Shown: positions 9,420-19,553, counted from the stretch's first letter. The stretch is DNA of 64,000 bases from an uncultured Caulobacterales bacterium (GCA_937928165.1 CALFVT010000004.1:297935-361934); one strand, 5' to 3'. The notes: generated from the sequence alone by a model not told the origin. Numbers and translations are program-made.

Positions 9420-9439
9420 TATTTTTAAATGGATAGGGT

Positions 9440-9862
9440 TTAACCAACAATCTCATCATCAGAGAAGAAGAACGGGATTTCCTGCGCCGCAGTCTCTGGC
9501 GCATCTGATCCGTGAACGGTGTTCGCGTCAATGCTTTCTGCAAATGTTGCACGTATCGTGCCCGCATCAGCATCTGCAGGGTTTGTTGCGCCCATAACGT
9601 CCCGGTAAGCTTTGATAGCGTTTTCACCTTCAAGCACCTGAACAACAACAGGGCCAGAGATCATGAACTGAACAAGATCGTTAAAGAACGGGCGCTCTTT
9701 GTGCACGCCGTAAAAACCTTCAGCCTGCTCTTTCGTGAGCTGAATCCGCTTTTGCGCGATAATACGAAGTCCGGCCTCTTCGATTTTGGCATTAACAGCC
9801 CCAGTAATATTACGCTTTGTGGCGTCGGGCTTAACGATAGAAAAAGTGCGTTCCAAAGCCAT
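9440..9862 (-). CDS. ndk: Nucleoside diphosphate kinase
   Basis: Transfers the gamma phosphate from ATP to other NDPs through a phospho-histidine. The 140-residue protein has the N-terminus [15 protein letters not shown], the [14 protein letters not shown] block and the active-site NTVHGSDA (catalytic His). Length is standard. An AGGAGGT ribosome binding site precedes the ATG. It is expressed alone, with a terminator just past its stop and a divergent ABC-F gene upstream. Confidence 0.98.
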   Translation of the reverse strand: MALERTFSIVKPDATKRNITGAVNAKIEEAGLRIIAQKRIQLTKEQAEGFYGVHKERPFFNDLVQFMISGPVVVQVLEGENAIKAYRDVMGATNPADADAGTIRATFAESIDANTVHGSDAPETAAQEIPFFFSDDEIVG

Positions 9863-9990
9863 AATGGAAACCTCCTATAGATTTGCCAGCCCAATCTGTT
9901 TACAGGGATAGCGGTGTGAATCGCGCGCTCTATAGCGTTAGGATTCGCATCTGTGAACCCTAAACCCGTGATTTAAAGGTTTATTCCTCA

Positions 9991-11907
9991 GTGCTGCATA
10001 TAAATGACCTCACATATCATATTGAAGGGCGACTGTTGTTCGACAAAGCGACGCTCGCGATCAATAAAAGCATGAAAGTCGGCCTTGTCGGGCGTAACGG
10101 CACAGGCAAGTCAACCTTGTTCCGCCTTGTCAAACAAGATATCTCTGGGGATGACGGCGCAGTGAATATCCGCAAGGGCGTGCGCATGGGCAGCGTCGAT
10201 CAAGAAGTTCCCTCTGGCCCGCAAACTCTGCTTGATACAGTCCTGAAAGCCGATAAAGAACGCGCGTCTCTGCTTGAAGAAGCCGAAACCGCCACAGACC
10301 CCAACCGCATTGCTTCCATTCATACGCGCCTCGCCGATATTGACGCCTATTCCGCCGAAGCCCGCGCGGCGACTATTCTGTCCGGCCTTGGCTTTACCCA
10401 TGAGGATCAGCAGCGCGCTTGCGCAGATTTCTCTGGCGGCTGGCGTATGCGCGTGGCCCTTGCAGGGGTGCTATTCTCTAACCCTGATATCCTCTTGCTC
10501 GATGAGCCGACAAATTATCTGGATGTCGAAGGGGCGGTTTGGCTCGAAGCCCATATCCGCAAATATCGCGGCACCGCCTTTATTATCTCCCATGACCGAG
10601 ACTTTCTTAATAACGCCGTGACCCATATCGCCCATTTAAAAGGCGGGAAATTTAATATCTACACGGGCGGTTATGACCGCTTTGAAAACCAGCTCGCGGA
10701 ACAACAGCGCCTCAACATGGCCCTTGTGGGCAAACAAGAGGACGAACGCCGCCGCCTGGAAGCCTTTGTCACCCGGTTCAAAGCCAAAGCCTCCAAAGCC
10801 AAACAGGCTCAATCCCGCGTTAAACGGCTCGAGAAAATGGCCCCTATCGCGACCATTATCAATGACCCGATTGCCCCGTTTGATCTGCCCTCCGCAGAGC
10901 GCCGACTCTCTCCGCCGATTTTGCGCTGGGACGAAGCCGCACTTGGTTATGAGGATAAACGGGTTTTATCGCGGCTGACCCTGCGGATTGACCCGGGTGA
11001 CCGTATTGGACTTTTGGGTAAAAACGGCCAAGGCAAATCCACCTTTGCAAAATCTATCCTCGGCCTATTATCCCCGCAAGAGGGCTATATTCGCCGCCAT
11101 AAAAAACTCCGTATTGGCTATTTCGCCCAACATGAAATTGACGCGCTCAACCTGAACCACAGCGCTTATGACCATGTGCGAGAGCTTATGCCCGACGCGA
11201 CAGAGGCCGAGCGCCGCGCCCGCCTCGCCCGCTTTGGCTTGGGCCATGAAAACGCAGAAACCAAAGCCAAAGATTTATCGGGCGGCGAGAAAGCCCGCCT
11301 GCTCTTCTCCTTGATAAGTTTCCATGCGCCCCATATGCTTGTGCTTGATGAACCGGCGAACCATCTTGATATCGACAGCCGCGCAGAACTTATGAAAGCG
11401 CTGAATGATTTTGACGGGGCGGTTTTGCTGATTTCCCATGATCGTAACCTGCTCGAATCCGTTGTTGACCGCCTCTGGTGCGCCGATAAAGGCACGATTG
11501 AGCGCTTTGATGGCAGTCTTGAGGATTACAAGCAGCTCCAACTCGACGGCGATAAAAGCGATAAGAAAAAGAAAACCAATACAAAACCCACAGCGCAAGA
11601 TATCCGCCGCACCGCCGCAGAGGCCCGCGCTAAACTCGCCCCTTTACGCAAAGAACTCAAACGGCTTGAAAGCAGCATTGATAAAGCCCGCACCCGCATC
11701 GCCAAAATCGATCAAGAGCTCGCCGCCCCTGGCCTATTTACCCGCAACGCCGAAAAAGCTATCGCCCTTGGCCAAGAGCGCTCAAAGCTCGAAAAATCCA
11801 TCGACACATCCGAAATGCGCTGGCTCGACATTTCCGAAACCCTCGAAGCCGCCGCAGCGGCGGCGGAACCCGTTTCCGTGCAGTCCCGCTTAGACGGAAA
11901 ACTTTAA
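9991..11907 (+). CDS. ABC-F family ATPase, YheS-like
   Basis: Cytosolic twin-ATPase protein of the ABC-F class, which act on ribosomes rather than in transport. 638 residues, matching YheS. First ATPase: GRNGTGKST, signature FSGGWRMRVALAG, LLLDEPTNYLD. Linker helix pair rich in KAKASKAKQAQSR. Second ATPase: GKNGQGKST, LSGGEKARL, LVLDEPANHLD. A basic, coiled C-terminal domain follows (about residues 530-630). The FSGGWRMR signature favours YheS over EttA or Uup. There is no membrane segment. The start is a GTG, and no upstream ATG gives a better start. Confidence 0.9.
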   Translation: MLHINDLTYHIEGRLLFDKATLAINKSMKVGLVGRNGTGKSTLFRLVKQDISGDDGAVNIRKGVRMGSVDQEVPSGPQTLLDTVLKADKERASLLEEAETATDPNRIASIHTRLADIDAYSAEARAATILSGLGFTHEDQQRACADFSGGWRMRVALAGVLFSNPDILLLDEPTNYLDVEGAVWLEAHIRKYRGTAFIISHDRDFLNNAVTHIAHLKGGKFNIYTGGYDRFENQLAEQQRLNMALVGKQEDERRRLEAFVTRFKAKASKAKQAQSRVKRLEKMAPIATIINDPIAPFDLPSAERRLSPPILRWDEAALGYEDKRVLSRLTLRIDPGDRIGLLGKNGQGKSTFAKSILGLLSPQEGYIRRHKKLRIGYFAQHEIDALNLNHSAYDHVRELMPDATEAERRARLARFGLGHENAETKAKDLSGGEKARLLFSLISFHAPHMLVLDEPANHLDIDSRAELMKALNDFDGAVLLISHDRNLLESVVDRLWCADKGTIERFDGSLEDYKQLQLDGDKSDKKKKTNTKPTAQDIRRTAAEARAKLAPLRKELKRLESSIDKARTRIAKIDQELAAPGLFTRNAEKAIALGQERSKLEKSIDTSEMRWLDISETLEAAAAAAEPVSVQSRLDGKL

Positions 11908-12083
11908 GGTCAAGCTTGAGATTAAGAAATTTGGTAACCATTATGATCAACCGCCTCATATATCCGCACTGCGCCCAAGTGGCAACGGCGGTGAGTTATA
12001 TTGGGCGTAACATTCACACCCCGCTTAGTTTTAGCCCTTCACATAGGCCCGCGCGTAAGCTTTAAGAGAGGGAGGAGATAATT

Positions 12084-12716
12084 ATGCTGACACTTTATGA
12101 CTATACCCCCGCACCAAGCCCGCGCCGCACACGCATATTTTTGGCAGAAAAGAATATTGACGTCGCCAATGTGCAAATCGATCTTCGCGCCGGGGAGCAG
12201 TTTAACGATCAGTTCCGGGCGGTTAATCCCCGCTCTACAGTACCCGCATTAAAGCTTGAAAGCGGCATTATTTTGACGGAAAACCTCGCCATTGCAGATT
12301 ACCTAAACAATTTGCGACCCGACCCGCCTTTGATGGGCCATGATGCGGTCTCCCGCGCCGAGGTTTTGCAGTGGAATAGCCGGATTGAGATGGGGGGTCT
12401 TATGGCCGTAGCGGAGATCTTGCGCAATACATCCAAGGGCATGATTGACCGCGCCCTACCCGGCGCTTTGAAATTACCGCAAATTCCAGCCCTTGCCGAA
12501 CGTGGGCGGCTCCGCCTTCCTGAATTTTACAAACATATGAACAGACACCTTGAAGGACGAGAATTTATTGCCGGCGATCATTACTCCCTCGCTGATATTA
12601 CACTGCTTGTAACCGTTGATTTTTCGGCTTGGGTTAAGGCCTCCCCCGATCAAAATTTGACCCACTTATGGCGCTGGCATTCTATGGCCAGTGCCCGCCC
12701 TGCGTCTAAGGCCTAA
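12084..12716 (+). CDS. Glutathione S-transferase family protein
   Basis: 210 residues with a thioredoxin-like N-terminal domain (LTLYDYTPAPSPRRTRIFLAEKN), a cis-Pro glutathione site (RSTVPALKLESG, ILTENLAIADYL) and an all-helical C-terminal domain with the hydrophobic staple-type GDHYSLADITL. The role is presumably conjugation or peroxide detoxification; the substrate is unknown. A strong GGGAGGAG site precedes the ATG. The next gene, a HAD hydrolase, starts 4 bases after the stop, so both are probably one transcript. The 176 bases between this gene and the ABC-F stop hold nothing I recognise. Confidence 0.88.
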   Translation: MLTLYDYTPAPSPRRTRIFLAEKNIDVANVQIDLRAGEQFNDQFRAVNPRSTVPALKLESGIILTENLAIADYLNNLRPDPPLMGHDAVSRAEVLQWNSRIEMGGLMAVAEILRNTSKGMIDRALPGALKLPQIPALAERGRLRLPEFYKHMNRHLEGREFIAGDHYSLADITLLVTVDFSAWVKASPDQNLTHLWRWHSMASARPASKA

Positions 12717-12720
12717 AGTC

Positions 12721-13353
12721 ATGGATTTAAACCAGCCCAAGGTTTTGCTCTTCGATCTTGGCGGGGTAATTGTGCCGTGGGTCGGCATCATAGAATTATC
12801 GCGCCTAACAGGCCAGAGCGAGGCCGAGATTTTAGCCATTGCCGCCGACATGCCTATTTTTAGCGCCTATGAAATTGGGGACTGCACGACGGCAGAATTT
12901 CTGGAACATGCCCCAAAGCCCTTTGGCCTTGATGTAAGCCAAAAAGATTTTGCAGCCTTATGGAATAAATGGGTACGCCCGCCTTATCCGGGCACACGAG
13001 AGGCTCTGCTTGACCTAAAAGTTAATTACCATCTGGCGTGCCTGTCCAATACTAATCAATCACATTGGGATTATGTGACCGCGCAACATAATATATTAGA
13101 TGTATTTGATCATGCTTACGCCTCTCATTTAATAAAAGCAGCAAAGCCGCATCCATCTGCATGGGAAATCGTGCTTGAAGATATGAGCGTAAACTCCAAA
13201 GATGTCTGGTTTTTTGATGATACCCAAGCCAATATACAGGCCGCGCAAAAGCTCGGCATAAAGAGTTTTATCGTCAACCGAGATATCGGCGTCTTGCCGC
13301 TACTCCGCGAGCTTGGCCTATTAACTAATGGGGAAGCTCCCAAAGATATATAA
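12721..13353 (+). CDS. HAD-superfamily hydrolase (IA, YihX-like)
   Basis: 210-residue haloacid dehalogenase-type phosphatase. Motif I is LLFDLGGVIVPW (nucleophile Asp; the second position is Gly, as in the YihX/epoxide-hydrolase-N branch), motif II LACLSNTNQ, the motif III Lys in AAKPHPSAWEI, and motif IV VWFFDDTQANIQAAQKLG. The substrate is probably a small phosphate ester but cannot be named. I chose ATG 12721; the frame extends to a GTG at 12691 that would overlap the GST. It is convergent with the sugar dehydrogenase, 2 bases from its stop. Confidence 0.86.
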   Translation: MDLNQPKVLLFDLGGVIVPWVGIIELSRLTGQSEAEILAIAADMPIFSAYEIGDCTTAEFLEHAPKPFGLDVSQKDFAALWNKWVRPPYPGTREALLDLKVNYHLACLSNTNQSHWDYVTAQHNILDVFDHAYASHLIKAAKPHPSAWEIVLEDMSVNSKDVWFFDDTQANIQAAQKLGIKSFIVNRDIGVLPLLRELGLLTNGEAPKDI

Positions 13354-13355
13354 TG

Positions 13356-14735
13356 TTATTGAGGAGACAAACGCATAATCTTGTTTTCAAGCGCCGCATA
13401 AATTGCGCCGTCCGGCCCCGTTGTAACGTCGCGAACACGGCCCTTTTTATCAAGGATAATACTCTCACCGCCATATTGATTGCCGCTGACATCAATGAGT
13501 CGGATTTGCTCATATTTAAGGGCACCAGCCAAAAGGCGGCCCCTCCACTGCGGGAAAAGATCGCCCGTATAAACGTCAAGGCCGCACACCGCGATAGATG
13601 GCGTCCATTGGCTAATGGGCTGCTCCATACCGTCTTTGGCCGTGAAAGGGGTTAGGACAGTACCGTTATAATTACGGCCATAGGAAATCGCTGGCCAGCC
13701 ATAGTTTTTACCCGTGGTAATGATATTAAGCTCATCACCGCCTTTAGGGCCATGTTCGGTCTCCCATAACACGCCCGTATCTGGATGAATAATCAGGCCC
13801 TGCGGATTGCGGTTGCCATAGGCGTAAATCGTCTCATAAGCCCCCGCTTCACCGATGAGGGGATTGTCCGCCGGGATAGAACCATCGCGCTTTATACGGT
13901 GAATTTTACCATTTGGCTTTGTGACATCCTGCGCCATGTCTTTTTTGCCGCGATCACCAATGGAGAAAAATAAATGTCCATCATTGTCAAAGGTAATCCG
14001 GGAACCGTAATGAAAACCTGTTTTAATATAATCTTCGGCGCGCGCTTCAAACAAAACTTCTTGGGCCGTTAAAACATTATTGCTTATTTTGCCGCGAATA
14101 ATCATTGTCATGGCCGCCGTCGGATCATCCTCCGACGGATCAGACAAAGACAAATAAACCCAGCCGTTTTCGCTATAATCAGGATCAAAAGCCACATCTA
14201 GCAGCCCGCCTTGGCGCTCGTCATAAACGGGCGGAATGCCGCTGATTTCTATTTTCTCACCGTCTTTAATATGCAAAAGCCGTCCGGCTTTTTCCGTCAC
14301 AAGCCACTCATTCGTGCCTGGTATCGGTGCAATGCCCCACGGATTTTTAAGGCCAGTGACAAAATCCTCGGCCTTTATACCGCTTGTTGCAAGGGGCACA
14401 TTATCAATAGGCTTAGCTGCTCGTGTTAGTTCAGAGCCATTACGAATATAGGCCAAAAGATCTTGTTTCTGGCCGTTATTTAACGTGTCAAAAGCCGGCA
14501 TACCGGCCGCTTCAATACCCCTGGAAATATTGGTTAGAATGTCACTATCAGAACCGCCATATTCGAAATTATCATCCGCAAGGCTGGGGGCACTTCCGCC
14601 GCGAAGCCCCTCTCCATGGCAGCCTGAACATAAATCCGAATACAGGCTCAGCCCCCGTTCAGCGGCTTGGTCAGCTTTGGCCGCAGAGCAGCCCATAATA
14701 ATGAGAGCCGATGATAGACAGAATATATATTTCAT
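13356..14735 (-). CDS. PQQ-dependent sugar dehydrogenase with N-terminal cytochrome c domain
   Basis: Lipoprotein-type quinoprotein of 459 residues that should oxidise aldoses in the periplasm. The signal peptide ends in a lipobox (IIMGC). A cytochrome c domain follows, with the haem site CSGCHGEGLRGGSAPSL and Met ligand region GMPAFD. The C-terminal beta-propeller is of the soluble aldose dehydrogenase (YliI/GdhB) class, with FHYGSRITFDNDGHLFFSIG and ETEHGPKGGDELNII. The fused haem domain would pass electrons from PQQH2 to the respiratory chain. ATG 14735 is chosen because it gives the signal peptide; an upstream in-frame ATG (14801) would precede it. No PQQ biosynthesis genes are in the window. 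Confidence 0.88.
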   Translation of the reverse strand: MKYIFCLSSALIIMGCSAAKADQAAERGLSLYSDLCSGCHGEGLRGGSAPSLADDNFEYGGSDSDILTNISRGIEAAGMPAFDTLNNGQKQDLLAYIRNGSELTRAAKPIDNVPLATSGIKAEDFVTGLKNPWGIAPIPGTNEWLVTEKAGRLLHIKDGEKIEISGIPPVYDERQGGLLDVAFDPDYSENGWVYLSLSDPSEDDPTAAMTMIIRGKISNNVLTAQEVLFEARAEDYIKTGFHYGSRITFDNDGHLFFSIGDRGKKDMAQDVTKPNGKIHRIKRDGSIPADNPLIGEAGAYETIYAYGNRNPQGLIIHPDTGVLWETEHGPKGGDELNIITTGKNYGWPAISYGRNYNGTVLTPFTAKDGMEQPISQWTPSIAVCGLDVYTGDLFPQWRGRLLAGALKYEQIRLIDVSGNQYGGESIILDKKGRVRDVTTGPDGAIYAALENKIMRLSPQ

Positions 14736-14906
14736 GACAGCCTTCCAAAATAAATGCGGGCAGTTAATCACTAAGTTGACAGAGCTAACCCCCAGCGGCA
14801 TTAGATTAATATGGAAATGATGTCAAAAAAGACAGAGAAAATTACTCTTATATACTTTGAAATAAATATACTTTGAAATAAAAGCCGTAATCACAGGGTG
14901 ACATAT

Positions 14907-16274
14907 ATGCGCAAGACTTTACTTCTAATGACAGCGGCGGCGCTCCTCGCCTGTTCAGCGCAAGCGCAAAACGTAATGCTTGCACCGCCATCTGAGGTTT
15001 TAGACATTTATGATATCGCGGTTGAGCCTTCTGCGGAGCGTATTCAATCTGATATTCAAACCCTTGTTGATTTTGGTACACGCCATACGTTGTCGGAAAC
15101 CGAGAGCGAAACTCGCGGCATTGGCGCGGCGCGGCGGTGGATATTCGCAGAATTTGAGAAGATATCCGCAGACTGCAGCGGCTGCCTTGAGGTGATCTAT
15201 GTCTCGGAAACAATATCGGGCGAGCGCCGCATCCCTGAGCCTGTTGAGGTTGTCAGCGTCCTAGCTATACAGCGCGGAAGCGTTGATCCGAACCGATATG
15301 TGATGATGTCTGGTGATATTGACAGCCGCGTCACCGACCCGCTCGACGGCACATCCGACAGCCCCGGCGCTAATGATAATGCCTCCGGCATGGCGGGGGT
15401 GATCGAAGCGGCGCGGATTTTATCCAAACGCACATATGCGGGCTCGATTATTTACGCCGGACTTTCGGGCGAAGAACAAGGGCTTTTTGGCGGGCAGATT
15501 GTGGCGCGCCATGCCCTTAAAGAAGGCTGGAAGATTAAAGGCGTTCTGAATAATGATATGATTTCAAATATCGCTGGTATTGACGGGGTAATTGATAATT
15601 CAACCGTGCGGGTGTTTTCCGAAGGAACCCGCGCCAATGAAACCGAAGACGAAGCTCGCCGCAGACGCTTTACTGGTGGTGAGGTCGATAGCCCGTCTCG
15701 CAATCTCGCGCGTTATATTAAATCCCAAGCGGATCAATATCTCACTAATCTTGACGTGATGATGGTCTACCGTCTTGACCGTTTTGGCCGAGGAGGTCAT
15801 CACCGCCCGTTCAACCAAGTTGGTATTCCCGGTATTCGTATCATGGAAACCCATGAGCATTATGACCGCCAGCATCAGGATTTACGGACAGAAAATGGCC
15901 GCCCTTATGGCGACACAATGGAGGGCGTTGATGCGGACTATGCAGCGAAACTTACGGCGCTTAATGCGATTACCATGGCAGGTATGGCGGGTGCGCCGCC
16001 ATTTCCGGCTAATGTTGAAGCCACGGGCGCGGTGCAGCCGTCGGCTAAGCTGACATGGGAAACGCCGGAAAACGCCTCTAATTTGGCGGGCTACCGCGTA
16101 CATTGGCGGTTAACGACGGAAGCTGAATGGACTCATTCGCGCTTTATTGGCAAAGTCAATGAGTGGGAGTTTACCAATCTTGTGATTGATAATTATTTCT
16201 TCGGCGTCTCGGCTGTGGCTAAAGATGGCAGCGAAACCCCCGTTGTTTTTCCGGGGGCAGCTGGACGGTTTTAG
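14907..16274 (+). CDS. M28-family exopeptidase with fibronectin III tail and altered zinc ligand
   Basis: Exported zinc aminopeptidase-like protein of 455 residues. It has a signal peptide (cut near AQA), then an M28 domain with SPGANDNASGMAG (bridging Asp), GLSGEEQGLFGG (catalytic Glu pair), LNNDMISN and a C-terminal metal His region GGHHRPFNQVGIPGIRIME. The first ligand position, His in GxHxDS of Streptomyces aminopeptidase, is Asp137 here (SGDIDSR, codon GAT at 15315). A C-terminal fibronectin type III-like domain (about residues 370-455) follows. ATG 14907 is chosen; GTG 14898 is also in frame. Activity with Asp at this position is uncertain. Confidence 0.86.
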   Translation: MRKTLLLMTAAALLACSAQAQNVMLAPPSEVLDIYDIAVEPSAERIQSDIQTLVDFGTRHTLSETESETRGIGAARRWIFAEFEKISADCSGCLEVIYVSETISGERRIPEPVEVVSVLAIQRGSVDPNRYVMMSGDIDSRVTDPLDGTSDSPGANDNASGMAGVIEAARILSKRTYAGSIIYAGLSGEEQGLFGGQIVARHALKEGWKIKGVLNNDMISNIAGIDGVIDNSTVRVFSEGTRANETEDEARRRRFTGGEVDSPSRNLARYIKSQADQYLTNLDVMMVYRLDRFGRGGHHRPFNQVGIPGIRIMETHEHYDRQHQDLRTENGRPYGDTMEGVDADYAAKLTALNAITMAGMAGAPPFPANVEATGAVQPSAKLTWETPENASNLAGYRVHWRLTTEAEWTHSRFIGKVNEWEFTNLVIDNYFFGVSAVAKDGSETPVVFPGAAGRF

Positions 16275-16287
16275 GCCCCGCTTAAGG

Positions 16288-16845
16288 CTAATAATTACAG
16301 GTCAAATCATGAGCGCTTTCATAGCGCTCAAACTCATATTCTAAGCTCTCAAGCTCTCGCTCGAGCCGTCTAAGTTTTCGGCCCAAACGTTTACGCTCTT
16401 CCACCTCGAGGTCGCCGCCATTCAAGCGTAGTTTAACATCTTCATAATCGGCCAAAGCGTCATCATAATTGGCGTGAAGCTTTTGGTGACGCTGCTCGAT
16501 TTCATAGGCCACATAGCCTTCTTCAAATCCGGCTTCGTAATCCGCAAAACCAGAGCAGACTTGATTAAAGCTAGAGCCTTGCTCGCCTGTATTAAACCCG
16601 CGCGGGCCTGTGCAATAACGCTGCACCCCTTGCTCATGCCCCTTAAGGTAAAGCGGCGTATTCACACTCACGCTATATTCGGCGCATTTATCGGCATAGT
16701 TACTCACGCGGCTGGCAGATGCCCCGTTCGAGCCATCCTTAAAGCCAAGCGCTTCCCAATTCCCAGCGACACATTGATCTTCAGAAATACTCGCGCAACC
16801 CGTTAAGACCACCGCTAGGCTTGTGATAAGTAATAAGCGCCCCAA
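16288..16845 (-). CDS. DUF2799 lipoprotein
   Basis: 185-residue predicted lipoprotein: signal sequence with lipobox VLTGC, then DQCVAGNWEALGFKDGSNG, the start of the DUF2799 repeat-like pattern (GxxDGxxG, YxxGxxxGxxxYC). The C-terminal third is charged and likely coiled coil (RKRLGRKLRRLERELESLEYEFERYES). Six cysteines in the mature part may form disulfides. The start is TTG, supported by AGGAG 7 bases upstream and by the signal peptide. Function is unknown; possibly an envelope-associated factor. Confidence 0.78.
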   Translation of the reverse strand: MGRLLLITSLAVVLTGCASISEDQCVAGNWEALGFKDGSNGASASRVSNYADKCAEYSVSVNTPLYLKGHEQGVQRYCTGPRGFNTGEQGSSFNQVCSGFADYEAGFEEGYVAYEIEQRHQKLHANYDDALADYEDVKLRLNGGDLEVEERKRLGRKLRRLERELESLEYEFERYESAHDLTCNY

Positions 16846-16960
16846 AATAAACTCCTGTCGGTTTAATTTTAATTGTTTTACTACACTCTACATAAATCAA
16901 TAAAACTGTATCCACAGTGAGTAGAGCTTGCAGCAAATATTCATAATGCTATGAGTGGTT

Positions 16961-17956
16961 ATGCTTTTACCGCAAAAAGACGAAACAGGACAATTAAAGA
17001 CCCCGCCCATCGGCCTCGCCCTCGGCGGCGGCGTGGCTCGCGGCTGGGCACATATCGGCGCTATTCGCGCCCTTATCGAAGCCGGCATACGGCCAGATAT
17101 TATTGCCGGAACATCTATTGGCGCCCTAGTCGGCGGTGTTTTTCTTGCCGGCAAGCTCGATATTTTAGAAGACTGGGCCCGTGCCCTCACCCCTCGCCGC
17201 ATGCTGAGCTATATGGATATAAGATGGGGCGGCGCAGGGTTTATGCGCGGCGAACGGCTTGCCCGTGTCTTGCGGCATTATCTTCGTGATACACGTATTG
17301 AAGACCTCGACCGTAAGTTCGCAGCCGTCGCATGTGATCTTCGAACCGGCTATGAAGTCTGGCTACAAAACGGGCCCATTGTGCCGGCCGTCAGAGCGTC
17401 TTATGCTCTGCCCGGCGCGTTTGAACCGATTAAAATAGATGGCCGTTATATGATCGACGGGGCGCTTGTGAATCCCGTCCCCGTCTCTGCTTGCCGCGCG
17501 ATGGGGGCACATATTGTCATCGCTGTTAGCCTTAACGGTGATGCGTTTGGCCCAATCGGCAGTTCCCATGAGTTTGATGTTAATGCAGAGGACAATGAGT
17601 CTATTGACCCATTTTCACTTGCAGCGCAGTCTATCAACAAGCTCCGCCCTGACCGCCTTTTACTCAAGAGTATGATGGGGCAAAGCGAGCCTGGAAAAGG
17701 GCCAAAACTTGGTTCTGTGATGATGGGGACCCTTAATATTGTGATGGATCGTATTTCCCGCTCCCGCCTTGCAGGTGACCCACCAGACGTCTTTATTGCA
17801 CCGCGAATTGGCCACATTGGCATGCTTGAGTTTTCTAAGGCGGATGAACTTATTGAAAGAGGCTACCGGGCGATGCAGCACGAGATTCCGCTGATACATT
17901 CTGTTATTGAAACACTAACACATCTTCCGGGGAGAACGTCCGCCCCGAATGAATAA
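16961..17956 (+). CDS. Patatin-like phospholipase (RssA-like)
   Basis: Serine lipase/acyl hydrolase of the patatin family, 331 residues. The oxyanion hole is LALGGGVARGWAHIG, the nucleophile GTSIGAL (GxSxG), and the dyad Asp is in MIDGALVNPVPV (DGA). No signal peptide or membrane helix, so cytosolic or peripheral. The C-terminal third is longer than the core domain. ATG 16961 is chosen; GTG 16955 is in frame and nearby. The natural lipid substrate is unknown. Confidence 0.86.
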   Translation: MLLPQKDETGQLKTPPIGLALGGGVARGWAHIGAIRALIEAGIRPDIIAGTSIGALVGGVFLAGKLDILEDWARALTPRRMLSYMDIRWGGAGFMRGERLARVLRHYLRDTRIEDLDRKFAAVACDLRTGYEVWLQNGPIVPAVRASYALPGAFEPIKIDGRYMIDGALVNPVPVSACRAMGAHIVIAVSLNGDAFGPIGSSHEFDVNAEDNESIDPFSLAAQSINKLRPDRLLLKSMMGQSEPGKGPKLGSVMMGTLNIVMDRISRSRLAGDPPDVFIAPRIGHIGMLEFSKADELIERGYRAMQHEIPLIHSVIETLTHLPGRTSAPNE

Positions 17957-18017
17957 CATTTTCGCCTATAAAGTGTGACCACTATAAAAGATTGTTTGAA
18001 CGGCTTAAATTATAGAC

Positions 18018-19553
18018 ATGGGGTTAGAGAACACAGCATATGTCGCAAATGACAATGGACTAGCCCAGTTACTGGGTTATGATGACCGTATGGGATTTCA
18101 TGGGTTTCTAAAATCTGTGAAAGATAATCAAACAGAGCAAAGCTTAAGCGGAGACAATAACACCCAAACAGCCTCAAGCTTAGCTGACAGCTCACAGACT
18201 TTAGAAAACCGCATTAAAACACCTAAAATTAAAAGTTCAGGCTTTTATTTTGGCCTTATGCTTCTTGTGATCGTTATAATAACTTCTGCACTCATAAGTC
18301 TTATGACATCATCACCTAGCCTTCGGGTTTTAAGCTTAACAAGCCTCATCATCTTCACGGTAATCGCTGCTTTTATGTCGGAGCGCAAACAGGCTTTTCG
18401 CTTGAAAGACATAAGCCTTCTAATTACTTTATGCGCATGTTTATGGATTATGATTAACTTAGCCCAATATTTTGGGTTATATATTTTTAACGCCTCCCAG
18501 ACCGGGTTTTGGCTCACCTCAGCTTTGATAAGTTTAGTCACCGCATGGGCCTTAAAAAGCCGGCTAGCTTTAATAGTCTCCATCGCCGCTACAGCGTTTT
18601 GGGGCTATATGTTATTTAATGGACAAATATCATCAGGCCCGTTGGCCCTAGCTTTACCGGCAATAGCTGCGCTACAGGTTTTTACTGCTTATAATCTCGG
18701 AGATAGGTTTAGCCGCCGCTTGCCGCAATTTATTTTATACGGATGGGGCTTAACGGCTCTTGTCTTTGCATCCATAAGCGGATTAACAACACCTAGCTTT
18801 ATTCTAAGCGCGTTAACATTGCTAACAGGGCTAATTTACCTCTCGACAACGCACCCGTTTCGGGTTTGGCAACTCAACCGGAGCAGAGGCATTTCCATAT
18901 CAAGTTGGTTTGCTTTTATGGGCTGCTGTTTTGCCAGTTTTTGGGTTTGGGTTATACCCTCTACATTTGGCATATCATCAGTTATCCTGCCCCCAATAAT
19001 TGAGTTTATTTGGCAAGTTGGGCTAATATTTGGCGGAATTTCATTAACAGCCGCCATCCTCTTTCGGCGTACAAGCACATCTCATAGTTTGGGACGTCGA
19101 CTGCTTGGCGGAATTGCAATCTTGATATTATCTGCAAGCCATTATGTCATCGCAATCAATGGAGCGGGGTTCATTGACGAAACCATAAACGCATTATTCA
19201 TGATTGCAGCCATTATATTAATTGGTGGACTAACAATTATTATTATGAATAAGTTTATGGCCGCCATTCGGTTCGGCCATAAATGGGCTATGGTTTTAAG
19301 CTTAACGGCGATGATAGCTTTATTTACGGCTTATGCCTTTGTTTCAAACATAGACATAAGGCTATTATCTATCGCGGCCATTTCAGCGTTATTCACTATT
19401 TTTGCACTGGCTTTAACACGAAGACCGCCGCCGCAAATAGACCCGAGCTCTAAAGTTTTTCGCCCTTTAACGCCGGTTGAGCTTGAGCGGTCTAAGTCTT
19501 ATAAACCATCGGCTCACATAGCTTCCGCCGCAGCCTATTCTCGTGCTTTATAA
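18018..19553 (+). CDS. Multi-spanning membrane protein, DUF2157-like
   Basis: 511 residues with a hydrophilic N-terminus (about 75 residues, rich in S/T/Q) followed by roughly twelve hydrophobic helices and a short cytosolic tail (SKVFRPLTPVELERSKSY). The arrangement and the downstream partner fit the DUF2157/DUF4401 membrane proteins, which usually precede a GDYXXLXY protein, but the N-terminal DUF2157 sequence is divergent, so the assignment is tentative. The stop overlaps the ATG of the next gene by one base (TAATG). No function is known. Confidence 0.6.
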   Translation: MGLENTAYVANDNGLAQLLGYDDRMGFHGFLKSVKDNQTEQSLSGDNNTQTASSLADSSQTLENRIKTPKIKSSGFYFGLMLLVIVIITSALISLMTSSPSLRVLSLTSLIIFTVIAAFMSERKQAFRLKDISLLITLCACLWIMINLAQYFGLYIFNASQTGFWLTSALISLVTAWALKSRLALIVSIAATAFWGYMLFNGQISSGPLALALPAIAALQVFTAYNLGDRFSRRLPQFILYGWGLTALVFASISGLTTPSFILSALTLLTGLIYLSTTHPFRVWQLNRSRGISISSWFAFMGCCFASFWVWVIPSTFGISSVILPPIIEFIWQVGLIFGGISLTAAILFRRTSTSHSLGRRLLGGIAILILSASHYVIAINGAGFIDETINALFMIAAIILIGGLTIIIMNKFMAAIRFGHKWAMVLSLTAMIALFTAYAFVSNIDIRLLSIAAISALFTIFALALTRRPPPQIDPSSKVFRPLTPVELERSKSYKPSAHIASAAAYSRAL

